DNA of 64,000 nt from Gammaproteobacteria bacterium (GCA_018815325.1 JAHIYE010000021.1:124001-188000), one strand, 5' to 3'; positions 30,901 through 38,147 are shown, numbered from the stretch's first letter. Notes: generated by a model not told the origin, from the sequence alone. Program-made: numbers and translations.

Positions 30901-31308
30901 AACACTATCTTGAGGGACTCGGGGTTTACCAACGCGAATCTACGCGTACGTGGCGTTGGTGGTGCCGTATCTGTTGAAGCTTATACCGATGCTGCCGCTA
31001 AAGTGCTAGGCCCAGCAGGGGATAAAGATCAAGTCACATTTGATTACTTTAAAAATGACCTAATAGCGGTCTCCAAATTGACTGGCGCAAATGCTGGGGT
31101 TTGGACTCTAAGTGACTTCTGGCGTGTGCTCACAACAAATAACAGCATGCATAGCTGTTATGGAACAGGTGCATCGGGTTGTCAGCAGGTCGAGATACTG
31201 TCGCCAAATGCGCCCGCTGGAGCAATGCAAAATAATGACGGTCTGATTCAATATAAAGGCGGGAAATTGGTTGAACGTCAACAAGTTGAAAACAGTTCAA
31301 AGCAGTAG
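24994..31308 (+). CDS. TpsA exoprotein (FhaB/CdiA-type) with alpha/beta-hydrolase-like C-terminal tip
   Basis: 2104 residues from ATG 24994, which has GGGAG upstream and yields the extended signal peptide region MNKNQYRVIFNVRRG. A second hydrophobic segment ends near SVASAQV (about 75). The TPS domain spans about 80-330 with NPAGI at 185-189. The long middle (to about 1800) is beta-helical filament made of degenerate repeats such as NVTISAG and GDVNIxA. The segment LNRDTSSTNMMAERQDVQAMK (about 1770-1790) is the usual border before variable tips; no VENN motif is seen. The last 290 residues have GHSRG at 1958-1962 (Ser1960), a possible acid Asp2022 (YFKNDLIAV) and His2053 (NNSMHSCYG), in the order expected for a serine hydrolase triad. 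The tip DNA is richer in AT than the filament part. Related tips may exist in other hemagglutinin-like proteins; activity is inference. Confidence 0.92.
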   Translation: MNKNQYRVIFNVRRGMRMAVAETAVSQGKCASGESCGTASTLADARQISFVLRAVSVGMLLLLQASLFSSVASAQVVADPGAQGNQKPTILQTASGVTQVNIQTPSAAGVSRNTYSQFDVQAQGVILNNSRTNVNTQLAGFVASNPWLTTDTARVILNEVNSVNPSHLNGYVEVAGQRAEVIVANPAGIAVNGGGFINASAVTLTTGTPVFNGGSLESYRVSGGNVSVNGAGLDTSTVDYTNILARATQINAGIWAKDLKIVTGINQIDATSAANSVVTGNAGTTTGAAPAFALDVAQLGGMYAGKITLVGTEAGLGVRNSGVIGATIGDVVVSQNGWLSNSGTLYAKGNASLNIQGDVTNTGDLSAENNIVLAATGTLENSSKLQARNALQANVQNLSNTASGEISAVTTRLVVADTLTNRGLLDGTNLAGTGQTQVDATTVNNIGTGRIYGDNISVAATTLNNDMETVDGTSTAATIAARDRLDVGVSTLNNMQGASILSLGDMAIGGSLDASRHVTGSADTVTNSASTLEAQGALSIHSAYINNLNPEIQWVSEAGTTGASGTAYFTTQGTLDSAQGATLSATSGSLSGMSHGGYGYYRVVGSEQETVCVEVGDGFSCNPTGNILPIYGYGKGYAQATSSSDAITFDGFASYTQTDYKAVVTKSTPGRIASGGDMTLVAGVELVNDQSVIVSGGALNITAPSIDNRARTITLNAVRSGTAYYWSQYDEGCGDLKGCSYNYQAYRPSAYQSTVASTQVLDTSVSKSNSTEVLSSQGTTLPTSTGASLPTSSLYRIQSSASASVLVETDPRFTNYKTWLGSDYITSQISLDPSVTQKRLGDGFYEQRLIREQVAELTGRRFLDNYTSDLQQYQALMDAGLTFANSFNLRPGIALSTAQIAQLTSDIVWLQQEDVTLADGTITQALVPHIYLAIKDGDLAPSGALLGGSTVALSSTGDVANSGTILGRQLVSIDANNINNLIGRIQAQNVVLNAAQDINNVGGSVFAQDLLAATAGRDINVASTTQSTSGQSGRYEYSQSGIDRVAGLYVTGPGVLVASAGNDINLVAAQIASAGSAQFQAGHDINLKTVERSVSNDFNAGNAANHLLSGQSTDLGSQISATGNVTLSAGNNVNAKAASIQAGGSGAGDLSISAGDQVNIVAGEQSTRYDMALKTSSSGWFSSTTTAQRDTNDTLTAVASNLGGTNVSIHSQQDLTVKASNVVADQNLSLVAANNINIEAGENRQTSSHFFQRTESGLLSGGGMGISIGEREQSLTNKTTSTTAAASTIGATAGNVTISAGKIYTQTGSDILTPGGDVSITAQKVDIVEARETSISQTEEKFSQSGLTLSMSNPVVSAMQAVQSTRQSANQASSGRMKTLAAASAVLAAYGGYTAINNGSGTKINGKENQIATGTDAAGRQTSRDATALDKVGGINVSISLGSSSSQNSSTVTGDAARGSSVAAGGNVTINAAGAGKDSDLLIQGSTVQAGSTISLAADNAVQLLAASNTASTFTSQSNSEGSVGMSFGANGWTANASASKGQGSSNGQDLYYTNTQIMAGDQVNIQSGGDTALRGAVVAGRSVKADVAGDLNIESLQDKSTYAETQSSSGFSISVPIGYAKPSGSLSASSTKISSNYQSANEQSGIETGDGGFQVTVQGNTDLKGGLLAGADQAVAANANSLTTGTLTTSDISNQASATATGSGFTLGTDMLNQGKYGLVKGVLTNTLDSASQSGSSSGQTQAAISLGVVTITDDMKQLERTGKTVSETIASLNRDTSSTNMMAERQDVQAMKQAVIAERAIKNGAVKQLTTLTDESYRVMFKETPRFYKVVCPSEENCTTNPEKAVAYLVKGTPEEIQKEMANASVLAVNGIDNPLDRAAQLAMQNAEPVTNANGEKSKPTSIYLMHYVPASNGLSELLVAGYEKNLASLLGYTNQDLAYAGAIQTRGNDEFVSLGHSRGTLVQTNANTILRDSGFTNANLRVRGVGGAVSVEAYTDAAAKVLGPAGDKDQVTFDYFKNDLIAVSKLTGANAGVWTLSDFWRVLTTNNSMHSCYGTGASGCQQVEILSPNAPAGAMQNNDGLIQYKGGKLVERQQVENSSKQ

Positions 31309-31317
31309 GGCATAGTT

Positions 31318-32250
31318 ATGAAAGTTAATAAACTCTTAATTCTTAGCATGATGCTGGTCTTAGTTGGTTGCAGCTTTGTTTCAGGGCAGCTAGCCGACAA
31401 GGCAAGTGAAGAGCGTCTACAGAAACCCGGTGCACTTGATAAGCCCATGACAGGGTATTTTGATACGTATATAGTTAATTTTCTGAATCGATACCGGATT
31501 ACTCACGATTGGCCTGTCGTGAGTAATTGCTCGTATCGTAAATTGCCGACTCTTAATAGCCCAGACCGCTATAAGGGGGAAGTCTATGCAGTTAGGGATA
31601 TATACGAGGATAGAGGCAAGACTTGGCAGCGCTTCAACCCACCACTTCAGCCTTATGATTTTGATCGTTTCGTACGCAGCCAAAAGAAGCAACAACCAGT
31701 CTATGACAAAGCCACAGTCATTCGATATGAGGAGGCCGAGGTGGGGCTAAAGCCCCTGTGCTTTGAAGCTTGGGTGGGGACGGACCACGCCTTGACGCTC
31801 ATGCTCTATCGACGAACATTAGAGGAGTGGCCTGATGCAATGTTTCGAAGGAATCACGGCACCTATTTGGGGACGGATGCAGTCACGTCAATTGAGGAGG
31901 TGAATGGCAACCGTTGGCAGGTCTACCGCGTAGGCCTTAAACAGCCGGTAAATAACAACATTGCAGGTCCATTTGAGTTTCGTATTCTCGCTCTGGGGAA
32001 TACCGGGTACACACTTGCCATGGAGCTGGCCGCCAATCAGAACTCGCTCAAACACCCCCAAGCCCATGCAAAAATGCAAGCCATGTTTCAGCACCTGATC
32101 GAGTCGGTTAAGGTAGAGCCGTTGACGCCCAGCATCGCTGCCGAGATGGAGCTACTCAAGGCGCGTGCCAATGAAGTGGAGCGTCAGGAGTGCATCGATA
32201 TGGCCAAGCGGACCAAGCCTTTTACGTGGTGTGAGAAGTATCTCCATTGA
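31318..32250 (+). CDS. Lipoprotein downstream of TpsA; candidate immunity protein
   Basis: 310 residues with a lipobox LVGC (Cys18; Ser at +2 predicts outer-membrane retention). The mature part has no motif I recognise; it is rich in aromatic and charged residues (for example HDWPVVSNCSYRKL, RGKTWQRFNPPL, CFEAWVGTDHALTLMLYRRTLEEWPD) and ends with Cys-containing HTWCEKYLH-like residues. It starts 9 bases after the tpsA stop. Its base composition is AT-rich, like the tpsA tip and unlike the flanking genes, so the two probably moved together. A periplasm-facing lipoprotein is what one would expect as immunity against an envelope-acting lipase, as with T6SS lipase effectors; this is inference. 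It could instead be a chaperone or an unrelated lipoprotein. Confidence 0.8.
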   Translation: MKVNKLLILSMMLVLVGCSFVSGQLADKASEERLQKPGALDKPMTGYFDTYIVNFLNRYRITHDWPVVSNCSYRKLPTLNSPDRYKGEVYAVRDIYEDRGKTWQRFNPPLQPYDFDRFVRSQKKQQPVYDKATVIRYEEAEVGLKPLCFEAWVGTDHALTLMLYRRTLEEWPDAMFRRNHGTYLGTDAVTSIEEVNGNRWQVYRVGLKQPVNNNIAGPFEFRILALGNTGYTLAMELAANQNSLKHPQAHAKMQAMFQHLIESVKVEPLTPSIAAEMELLKARANEVERQECIDMAKRTKPFTWCEKYLH

Positions 32251-32351
32251 CGAGTATGCACCGCGTGTGCCAAAAGAGCCGGGTCGAAAGACTTGAATCG
32301 AAGGTTTCGTTAGCTGCGCTGGCTGCTGATGCAGCCAAACGCAGCCGGCAT

Positions 32352-32957
32352 TCAGGGCTGCACCCGGCCCAGGACTGCCAGCCCGCTTTGCCCGGGCTTG
32401 ACGATCACGCCTTGACCCGAAGCCGGGGAGATGCCCGTCAGTGCCGTGATGTTGACTTGGTGCGTCACCACCACGAGTACGCCGGGGCCTTGCCACTGTT
32501 TCAGGATGTCCAGCGCGGCGGCCGTTTGCGCCGCCTGGCGTTCCGATGTTTCAAAAAATGAATTGAAGGGTGCGGCATCCCGGACCAGGCCGGGAAAAGC
32601 CAGCTGGGCGGTCTCGCGTGTGCGGCACCATTGCGAGCTCAGCACCTCGCGTACGGGGATACGCCGGCTGCGGAACTGCTCACCGATCCGGCGTGCCTGG
32701 TCTCGGCCTGTGGCATCAAGGTTGCGCTGGGTGCTGCAGTTATTCAGGGTGAAGCCGGACGGGTCGCTGAAGCCTGGTGCATTGGCGTGGCGAAACAGCA
32801 CAATGCTGCCGTCCTGCAGGGACGTCCAATCGGACTGCGCCCAGCCCATGCGAGGCAGGGCCAGTGCGATCAATGCCAGTAGCAGAGCAGGCAGCAATGC
32901 CGGCCAGTGCCACAGGCTGCCACGGGGACTGGGGCTGATCAGGTGCCTGGTGTTCAT
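32352..32957 (-). CDS. Exported histidine-phosphatase superfamily protein
   Basis: 201-residue member of the phosphoglycerate-mutase/histidine phosphatase superfamily. A hydrophobic signal (about 15-41, ending GWAQS) precedes the catalytic motif IVLFRHANAPG (RHA instead of the common RHG). It also has RNLDATGRDQARRIGEQFRSRRIP, SSQWCRTRETAQLAF and the second catalytic His in VVVTHQVNITALTG. It probably dephosphorylates a small substrate in the periplasm. Its start overlaps the DUF2237 stop (ATGA), so they are translationally coupled. Confidence 0.85.
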   Translation of the reverse strand: MNTRHLISPSPRGSLWHWPALLPALLLALIALALPRMGWAQSDWTSLQDGSIVLFRHANAPGFSDPSGFTLNNCSTQRNLDATGRDQARRIGEQFRSRRIPVREVLSSQWCRTRETAQLAFPGLVRDAAPFNSFFETSERQAAQTAAALDILKQWQGPGVLVVVTHQVNITALTGISPASGQGVIVKPGQSGLAVLGRVQP

Positions 32958-33328
32958 GATGACGTGCGCACCAGCGCATGGGCCTGCAATTGCGCCAGGC
33001 TCACGAACTCAAGTGCCTGAGCATGGGTGCACTCCAGCACCACGGGGGGCGCAACGCCAGCCTCCAGGGCTTCTTGCCAGCGCAGGGCGCACAGACACCA
33101 GCGGTCGCCGGCACGCAGCCCGGCAAAGCGCATCTCCGGGCGGGGAGTGACGAGGTCGTTGCCTTGTTGCAGCGAAAAATCCAGAAAGGCCTGCGTCATC
33201 TTGGCGCAGATGAGGTGCGAGCCCTGGTCTTGTGCATCGGTGTTGCAACAGCCGTCGCGGTAAAAGCCGGTGAGGGGGTCATACGAGCAGGGGACAAGCT
33301 CGGTTCCAAGTACGTTGCGTGCAGACAT
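32954..33328 (-). CDS. DUF2237 family protein
   Basis: 124-residue cytoplasmic protein with the DUF2237 pattern NVLGTELVPCSYDPLTGFYRDGCCNTD, GSHLICAKMTQAFLDFS and AGDRWCLCALRWQEAL. Five or more conserved cysteines suggest metal or redox function, unproven. The start at 33328 gives the family N-terminus; an upstream start would add 18 unrelated residues. Coupled to the following phosphatase gene by a 4-base overlap. Confidence 0.85.
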   Translation of the reverse strand: MSARNVLGTELVPCSYDPLTGFYRDGCCNTDAQDQGSHLICAKMTQAFLDFSLQQGNDLVTPRPEMRFAGLRAGDRWCLCALRWQEALEAGVAPPVVLECTHAQALEFVSLAQLQAHALVRTSS

Positions 33329-33470
33329 GGTGTGATGGAGACAGAAATGTGATGGATGGAGGTGGGATAGGCAGTCGGGCAAAAAAGTTCAGCCCAAAGC
33401 AGCCTGCCCCGGGCTTGGCATGGCAAACATCTGGCTGCCTTGCACCGCTGGCGGGACTCTATGTTGCGAC

Positions 33471-34112
33471 TTACCGAGGGGCTGCTCGCCGCGCCGCCAG
33501 GGCCGCTGCGCGCGTGCCACAGCCGTCGACATGGTCGTTCACCAGGCCCATGGCCTGCATGAAGGCGTACACCGTGGTGGGGCCGACAAAGCTCCAGCCA
33601 CGCTTCTTGAGGTCTTTGGACAGCGCCGTCGATTCGGGAGATGTTCCCATGCCGCGCAATACTTCGTAGGTGAGGTGCGTGGGGCGACTTGACGAAGCGG
33701 GCTCCCAGCGCCAGAAGTAGGCCGCGAGTGAGCCAAACTCCTCCTGCAGTGCCAGGGCGCGTTGGGCGTTGTTGATGGTGGAGGTGATCTTGCCGCGGTG
33801 GCGCACGATGCCGGCATCGGCCACCAGGCGGGCCACATCGGTGTCGTCAAAATGGGCCACGGTGGCGATGTCGAACTGGGCAAAGGCCTGGCGAAAGGCC
33901 TCGCGCTTGTTCAGGATGGTGAGCCAGCTCAGGCCGCTTTGAAAACCTTCGAGGCAGATTTTTTCAAACAGGCGCCGGTCGTCCATGACGGGGAAGCCCC
34001 ATTCGGTGTCGTGGTAGTGACGGTACAGCGGGGTGGATGCACACCAACTGCAGCGTGCAACGCCAGTGTCGTCATGAAAGAGGCCGTCGGGAACCGGGAT
34101 ACGTGTGCTCAT
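33471..34112 (-). CDS. tag: DNA-3-methyladenine glycosylase I (Tag)
   Basis: 213-residue Tag, which excises 3-methyladenine from alkylated DNA. Signatures: RCSWCASTPLYRHYHDTEWGFPV (zinc-site Cys and the DTEWG motif), FEKICLEGFQSGLSWLTIL with the purine-pocket Glu and Trp, and the zinc-binding end GLVNDHVDGCGTR. The length is normal except for an Ala-rich tail. It lies in its own transcription unit upstream of the DUF2237 gene. Confidence 0.94.
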   Translation of the reverse strand: MSTRIPVPDGLFHDDTGVARCSWCASTPLYRHYHDTEWGFPVMDDRRLFEKICLEGFQSGLSWLTILNKREAFRQAFAQFDIATVAHFDDTDVARLVADAGIVRHRGKITSTINNAQRALALQEEFGSLAAYFWRWEPASSSRPTHLTYEVLRGMGTSPESTALSKDLKKRGWSFVGPTTVYAFMQAMGLVNDHVDGCGTRAAALAARRAAPR

Positions 34113-34548
34113 GACCTGATTGTCTACCTGTCAGCATCGCCACGCCAGCGTGCAGGGCCGCTTTGCGAGGCTCCAAATTCAGCCGTCACCGGTGTGGCAA
34201 TTGCTGGAAGAGCCTGGTCGTGTGACCATTCAGTGCACTGGAACGCAACAACCCATGATTCCGTTCGATGGTTGTCAGTCCGCCGTAAAGAAAACGTCTA
34301 TCATGCATTTTGGCCAGCAGCGTCTCTAGCCTTTCTCCTGCTATGTGGAGCATCGCCGGGGAAGCAGTCAGAACTTGAGGGTTCTGGATGCTGGTGGATG
34401 AAAGTGAATGTTCAGAGGGGGACAAAGAATCCCTCCGGTAGCAGCCCCCAAGAGCCGCGTCACTGTCACTATCGCGCGGTTCTTTGATTCGCATCTCTTG
34501 AAGCGATCGACCAAGGGGTAACTGAAAGACGTTTCGAAGGGAGGCGGA
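34113..34548. other. 436-base intergenic region between tag and the HD-GYP gene
   Basis: Divergent promoter region. Short open frames on both strands show no family resemblance and I see no RNA gene. The only clear signal is the strong ribosome binding site GGGAGG just before the HD-GYP ATG at 34549. Confidence 0.5.
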
Positions 34549-36522
34549 ATGGCGACGTATTCTCTGGGGTGGCCATTGTATTTGGCAAGTCTTTGCTTGT
34601 CTGCTGCCGCTGCTTTCTTGGCGCTGCGGCTGATCCGGCATACGGGCAAGAGAAAAGCCGGGCTGTACCTGTTCATCGCCTCGTTATTGCTTGCCGCCGA
34701 TATGGCTTATGAGCTGCTCTTGCAGCTTGGCATCTTCCCGCAAGGTGTACCAGGTTATAGGGCCCTTGTCGATCTGCTGCCTATTGCGACCAGCGTGCTT
34801 TTACTGGCTGGCATGATTTCCATCCGGGCCGTTCTCATGGAGCACAAGCTCACGGAGGTGGGCACGGGTGAGCAAGTCGAAGGCTCGTCGAATGTTTCAC
34901 AAACGACGGCAAAAATGACGGTCAACAAGCTCGCTTCGAGCAATACCGTCGTGGCCACAGCAGGCGAGGGCTCCGCTGCTTCCGTCCCGGCGTATCTGGA
35001 GCAGGAGCGGCGCCGAGGCGTTCGGATACACCAGGAATGGCAAGCGGCTTTTGATGCCGTGACCACGCCGATGGTGCTCTATGACCCGGCTTTCAAAGTG
35101 ATTCGTGCCAACCGTGCCTACATTGAGCGGGCGGGGCTGAGCTTGAAAGACATCATCGGCAAGCCGTACTTTGATATTTACCCCAAATTAGGGCGCCCAA
35201 TCGTCGATTCCCCGCAGAGCCTTAAGCAAGGCATTGCTGGAAGCGAACTCCGACTGGCAACCGGCGAAATCGTGATTTCCAGAAATTTCCCGATCTATAA
35301 CGAAGCCAACGAATATCACCATTCTCTTCACATACTTGAAGACGTGACGGGAATCAGGCAAGCCGAGAAGTCAGTACGAAGAACACGGCTGTCTCTCAAC
35401 GTGGTTACTGCATGCGTGCGTGAAATGGCATCGGCCAAGGACGAGCAGCATATGTTGCAGTCGATATGCCGGATCGTGGTGAGGGGGGGCGGGTATCGCC
35501 TTGCGTGGGTGGGGTTCGTTGAAGGGGGCGAGGGCAGGACGGTGCGGCTGGTGGCATCTCACGGATATAAAAAAGACCTTGAACGCGCGCCTGACGCCTC
35601 CTGGCCCGATGCGGATTTCGACAAGAGTCCGATGGGCATTGCCATTCGAACGGGCAAGACGTTTCTTTGCCAGGATTTCATGCATGACCCTCAATTCGGG
35701 GTTTTTCATGGCGATGCGTTGAAACACCATCTTGCCGCGGTCGTCGCGCTGCCACTTTACAGTGGGCAGCGTATTGTCGGGGGACTGGTTTTATGGTCGG
35801 ACCAGGCATTCGCTTTTTCAGACGAAGAGGCGGCTGTCCTTGAGGGCTTGAGTGCGAGCATTGACCTTGGGATTTCTGCATTTCGCATCCGCGCAGAGCA
35901 CGTCACGGACATGCAGAATAAAACGCAACACCTCGACGATGTACGAGACAAGCTTGAAAAAATCATCGAAGCCATGGGCGAGGCTATCGAACAGCGCCAA
36001 ACCTATGCTGTGGGCCATCAACGCCGGGTGGGGGAAATCTGTCTGGCCATCGCACAGGAAATGGGGTTGCCAGATGACCGGGCTTATGGGGTGCGCCTTG
36101 CCGGCATGGTGCATGACGTGGGGGCTATTCAAATTCCGGAGGGACTCTTGTGCAAAACTGGCAAGTTGACGGAAGACGATCGCAGGCAGATCGAGTTTCA
36201 CACGCAAGCGGGGCATGACATTCTGAGCGGGCTCGATCTGCCCTGGCCGCTTGCGCAAGCCGTGTTGCAGCACCACGAAAGACTGGATGGCTCTGGCTAT
36301 CCCAATGGACTTACGGGCGGGAAAATCTTGCTGGAAGCCAAAATCATTGCCGTGGCTGACACCATCGAAGCCATGGCCTATGGACAACGCACTGACCACC
36401 CCCGCCTGGGCGTTCCGGCTGCGCTGGCTGAGATAGCCAAACACAAGGGGACGCTTTACGATGAAGATGTTGTAGACGCCACACTCAGGCTGTATTGGGA
36501 AAAAGGGTACGAGGTAACTTGA
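34549..36522 (+). CDS. Membrane PAS-GAF-HD-GYP protein, putative c-di-GMP phosphodiesterase
   Basis: 657 residues. Three membrane segments at the N-terminus (about 6-25, 38-55, 68-90), a linker, PAS (about 165-275), GAF (about 290-430), a short coiled coil and an HD-GYP domain (about 470-655). HD-GYP proteins hydrolyse c-di-GMP. The domain has His522-Asp523 in MVHDVGAIQIPEG, HHERLDGSGYPNGL with Gly583-Tyr584-Pro585, and VADTIEAMAYGQR. The Lys usually following HDxG (HDIGK) is Ala here, a change at a position near the metal site, so activity should not be taken for granted. It begins with a GGGAGG ribosome binding site and stands alone. Confidence 0.9.
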   Translation: MATYSLGWPLYLASLCLSAAAAFLALRLIRHTGKRKAGLYLFIASLLLAADMAYELLLQLGIFPQGVPGYRALVDLLPIATSVLLLAGMISIRAVLMEHKLTEVGTGEQVEGSSNVSQTTAKMTVNKLASSNTVVATAGEGSAASVPAYLEQERRRGVRIHQEWQAAFDAVTTPMVLYDPAFKVIRANRAYIERAGLSLKDIIGKPYFDIYPKLGRPIVDSPQSLKQGIAGSELRLATGEIVISRNFPIYNEANEYHHSLHILEDVTGIRQAEKSVRRTRLSLNVVTACVREMASAKDEQHMLQSICRIVVRGGGYRLAWVGFVEGGEGRTVRLVASHGYKKDLERAPDASWPDADFDKSPMGIAIRTGKTFLCQDFMHDPQFGVFHGDALKHHLAAVVALPLYSGQRIVGGLVLWSDQAFAFSDEEAAVLEGLSASIDLGISAFRIRAEHVTDMQNKTQHLDDVRDKLEKIIEAMGEAIEQRQTYAVGHQRRVGEICLAIAQEMGLPDDRAYGVRLAGMVHDVGAIQIPEGLLCKTGKLTEDDRRQIEFHTQAGHDILSGLDLPWPLAQAVLQHHERLDGSGYPNGLTGGKILLEAKIIAVADTIEAMAYGQRTDHPRLGVPAALAEIAKHKGTLYDEDVVDATLRLYWEKGYEVT

Positions 36523-36640
36523 TGCTGCGCAATGTGTACGGTAGCGTCAGGTGCATCTAGGTTGCGCCGTAGATGTGGGTACATCCCGGCGCACGGTGTA
36601 GTACGCCCAGCCTCCAGCGTGCCTTTCATGGTCGAGGCAA

Positions 36641-36671
36641 AAAAAATGAGCACCTTGCGGTGCTCATTTTT
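36641..36671. terminator. Bidirectional intrinsic terminator between HD-GYP gene and purU
   Basis: AAAAATGAGCACC, loop TTGC, GGTGCTCATTTTT: long stem flanked by A- and T-runs on both sides, so it can end transcription from either direction between these convergent genes. Confidence 0.9.
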
Positions 36672-36722
36672 CGTTCCGGTCAGTAACGGGTCTGATGGCT
36701 GTCAGGCAACTCGGCAGGTCAA

Positions 36723-37571
36723 TTATTTGAAAATCACCGTTTTGTGCCCGTTCAGGATCACACGGTGCTCACTGTGCCATTTCACGGCGCGTGCCAGCAC
36801 CTGGCTCTCGGTGTCGCGGCCCTGGTTGGTGAGGTCTTCAATGGTCTTGCTGTGGTCCACACGGGCCACGTCCTGCTCGATGATGGGGCCTTCGTCCAGG
36901 TCGGCCGTCACATAGTGGGCGGTGGCGCCCACCAGCTTCACGCCGCGGTCATGAGCCTGGTAGTAGGGCTTGGCACCCTTGAAGCTGGGCAGAAAGCTGT
37001 GGTGGATGTTGATGGCCTTGCCCGAGAGCTTGCGGCACATGTCGTCGGAGAGCACCTGCATGTAGCGCGCCAGCACCACGAGCTCGGCGCCTTCGGCCTG
37101 GATGATTTCAAACTGCTTGGCCTCGGACTGCGCCTTGGTGGCCGCGGTCACCGGGATATGGTGAAAGGGCACGTTGTAGCTGGCGGCCAGCTGGTAGAAC
37201 TCGCGGTGGTTGGAGATGATGGCGCGGATATCCACCGGCAGCAGGCCGCTTTTCCAGCGGAACAGCAAGTCGTTGAGGCAATGACCTTCCTTGCTGACCA
37301 TGATCACGGCCGGCATGGGCTGGGCCTTGGCATGCAGGCTGCATGTCATCTGGATGGGCTCGGCAAACTGCTTGAGCTGCGCCTGCAGATCGTCGTAGCT
37401 CAGCTGTGCGCAGGAGAACTGCACGCGCATGAAAAACAGGCCAGTGGCGTGGTCGTTGTACTGGGCGGCTTCTTCGATGTTGCCGCCGCGCTCCAGCAGA
37501 AAGCCGGAAACAGCATGTACGAGGCCCAGGCGGTCAGGGCAGGAAAGGGTCAGGATGTAGGCTTGGGTCAT
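36723..37571 (-). CDS. purU: Formyltetrahydrofolate deformylase PurU
   Basis: 282-residue PurU that hydrolyses 10-formyl-THF to THF and formate, balancing one-carbon pools. N-terminal ACT domain (AYILTLSCPDRLGLVHAVSGFLLERGGNI region, about 3-85) and a C-terminal formyl-hydrolase domain with NIHHSFLPSFKGAKPY, HDRGVKLVGATAHYV and the catalytic Asp in DLDEGPIIEQD. ATG 37571 is preferred; TTG 37580 would add three residues. It is followed by a strong terminator and preceded by the CheY-like gene on the same strand. Confidence 0.95.
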   Translation of the reverse strand: MTQAYILTLSCPDRLGLVHAVSGFLLERGGNIEEAAQYNDHATGLFFMRVQFSCAQLSYDDLQAQLKQFAEPIQMTCSLHAKAQPMPAVIMVSKEGHCLNDLLFRWKSGLLPVDIRAIISNHREFYQLAASYNVPFHHIPVTAATKAQSEAKQFEIIQAEGAELVVLARYMQVLSDDMCRKLSGKAINIHHSFLPSFKGAKPYYQAHDRGVKLVGATAHYVTADLDEGPIIEQDVARVDHSKTIEDLTNQGRDTESQVLARAVKWHSEHRVILNGHKTVIFK

Positions 37572-37640
37572 GGGGCGCAATTGTCGCAGCTAGAGTGAGG
37601 GGATGTGGGGAATATGGGTGTGGGAGCTGATGGGGGCGCC

Positions 37641-38030
37641 TCAGCCAGGGCTTCTTTGTTGCAGGCTGCTTTCAATCTTGCGCAACAGGCTGGCCGGGGT
37701 GATGGGTTTGACGACGAACCCGGTGGCGCCCTTGTTTTTGGCCTCTTCGAGTTTGCCCTTGGTCAACTCGCCCGTCACCATGAGCACCATGGAGGTGGGG
37801 CTGGTCTCCAGGATGCCTTCAAGAGCCTCCAGTCCGGTCTTGTCGGGCATGTTGATGTCGAGCAGCACCAGTCCTGGCTTGAGGCGAGTGCAGTGTTCCA
37901 GAGCCGCCTCGGCGCTGGAGGCCTCCTCGATATTCTTGTAACCATCAGATTTCAGGATGATCTTGATCACGCTGCGGATCATGCTGTCGTCATCCACGAT
38001 GAGAATGGACAGGGACTTGTCGGTTGCCAT
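37641..38030 (-). CDS. Single-domain CheY-like response regulator
   Basis: 129-residue receiver domain with acidic pair in ILIVDDDSMIRSV, phospho-acceptor Asp in LVLLDINMPDKTGLEAL, Thr in LMVTGELTKG and Lys in GFVVKPITPASLL. There is no output domain. Its kinase is not in the window. ATG 38030 fits the family; an upstream frame would add 11 residues. It could act by protein contact on motility or the c-di-GMP proteins nearby; this is inference. Confidence 0.9.
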   Translation of the reverse strand: MATDKSLSILIVDDDSMIRSVIKIILKSDGYKNIEEASSAEAALEHCTRLKPGLVLLDINMPDKTGLEALEGILETSPTSMVLMVTGELTKGKLEEAKNKGATGFVVKPITPASLLRKIESSLQQRSPG

Positions 38031-38147
38031 CTTTCGCGTTTTCCATGCAAGCAATTGGCACAATGATAGCCAACTTGCGATAGCAGCCTGGCCTCGGGCT
38101 TCTGCCTCGGCTATGCTGTCTCAAAACACACCAGACAGGAGCGAGGC

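Noticed and set aside
24994-31308. Filament repeats of tpsA as a separate mobile or CRISPR-like repeat
   Set aside because: The repeats are degenerate protein repeats of a beta-helical exoprotein, with no fixed-length DNA repeat and spacer pattern.
34186-34641. 151-codon minus-strand frame between tag and the HD-GYP gene
   Set aside because: It overlaps the HD-GYP start and shows no conserved pattern.
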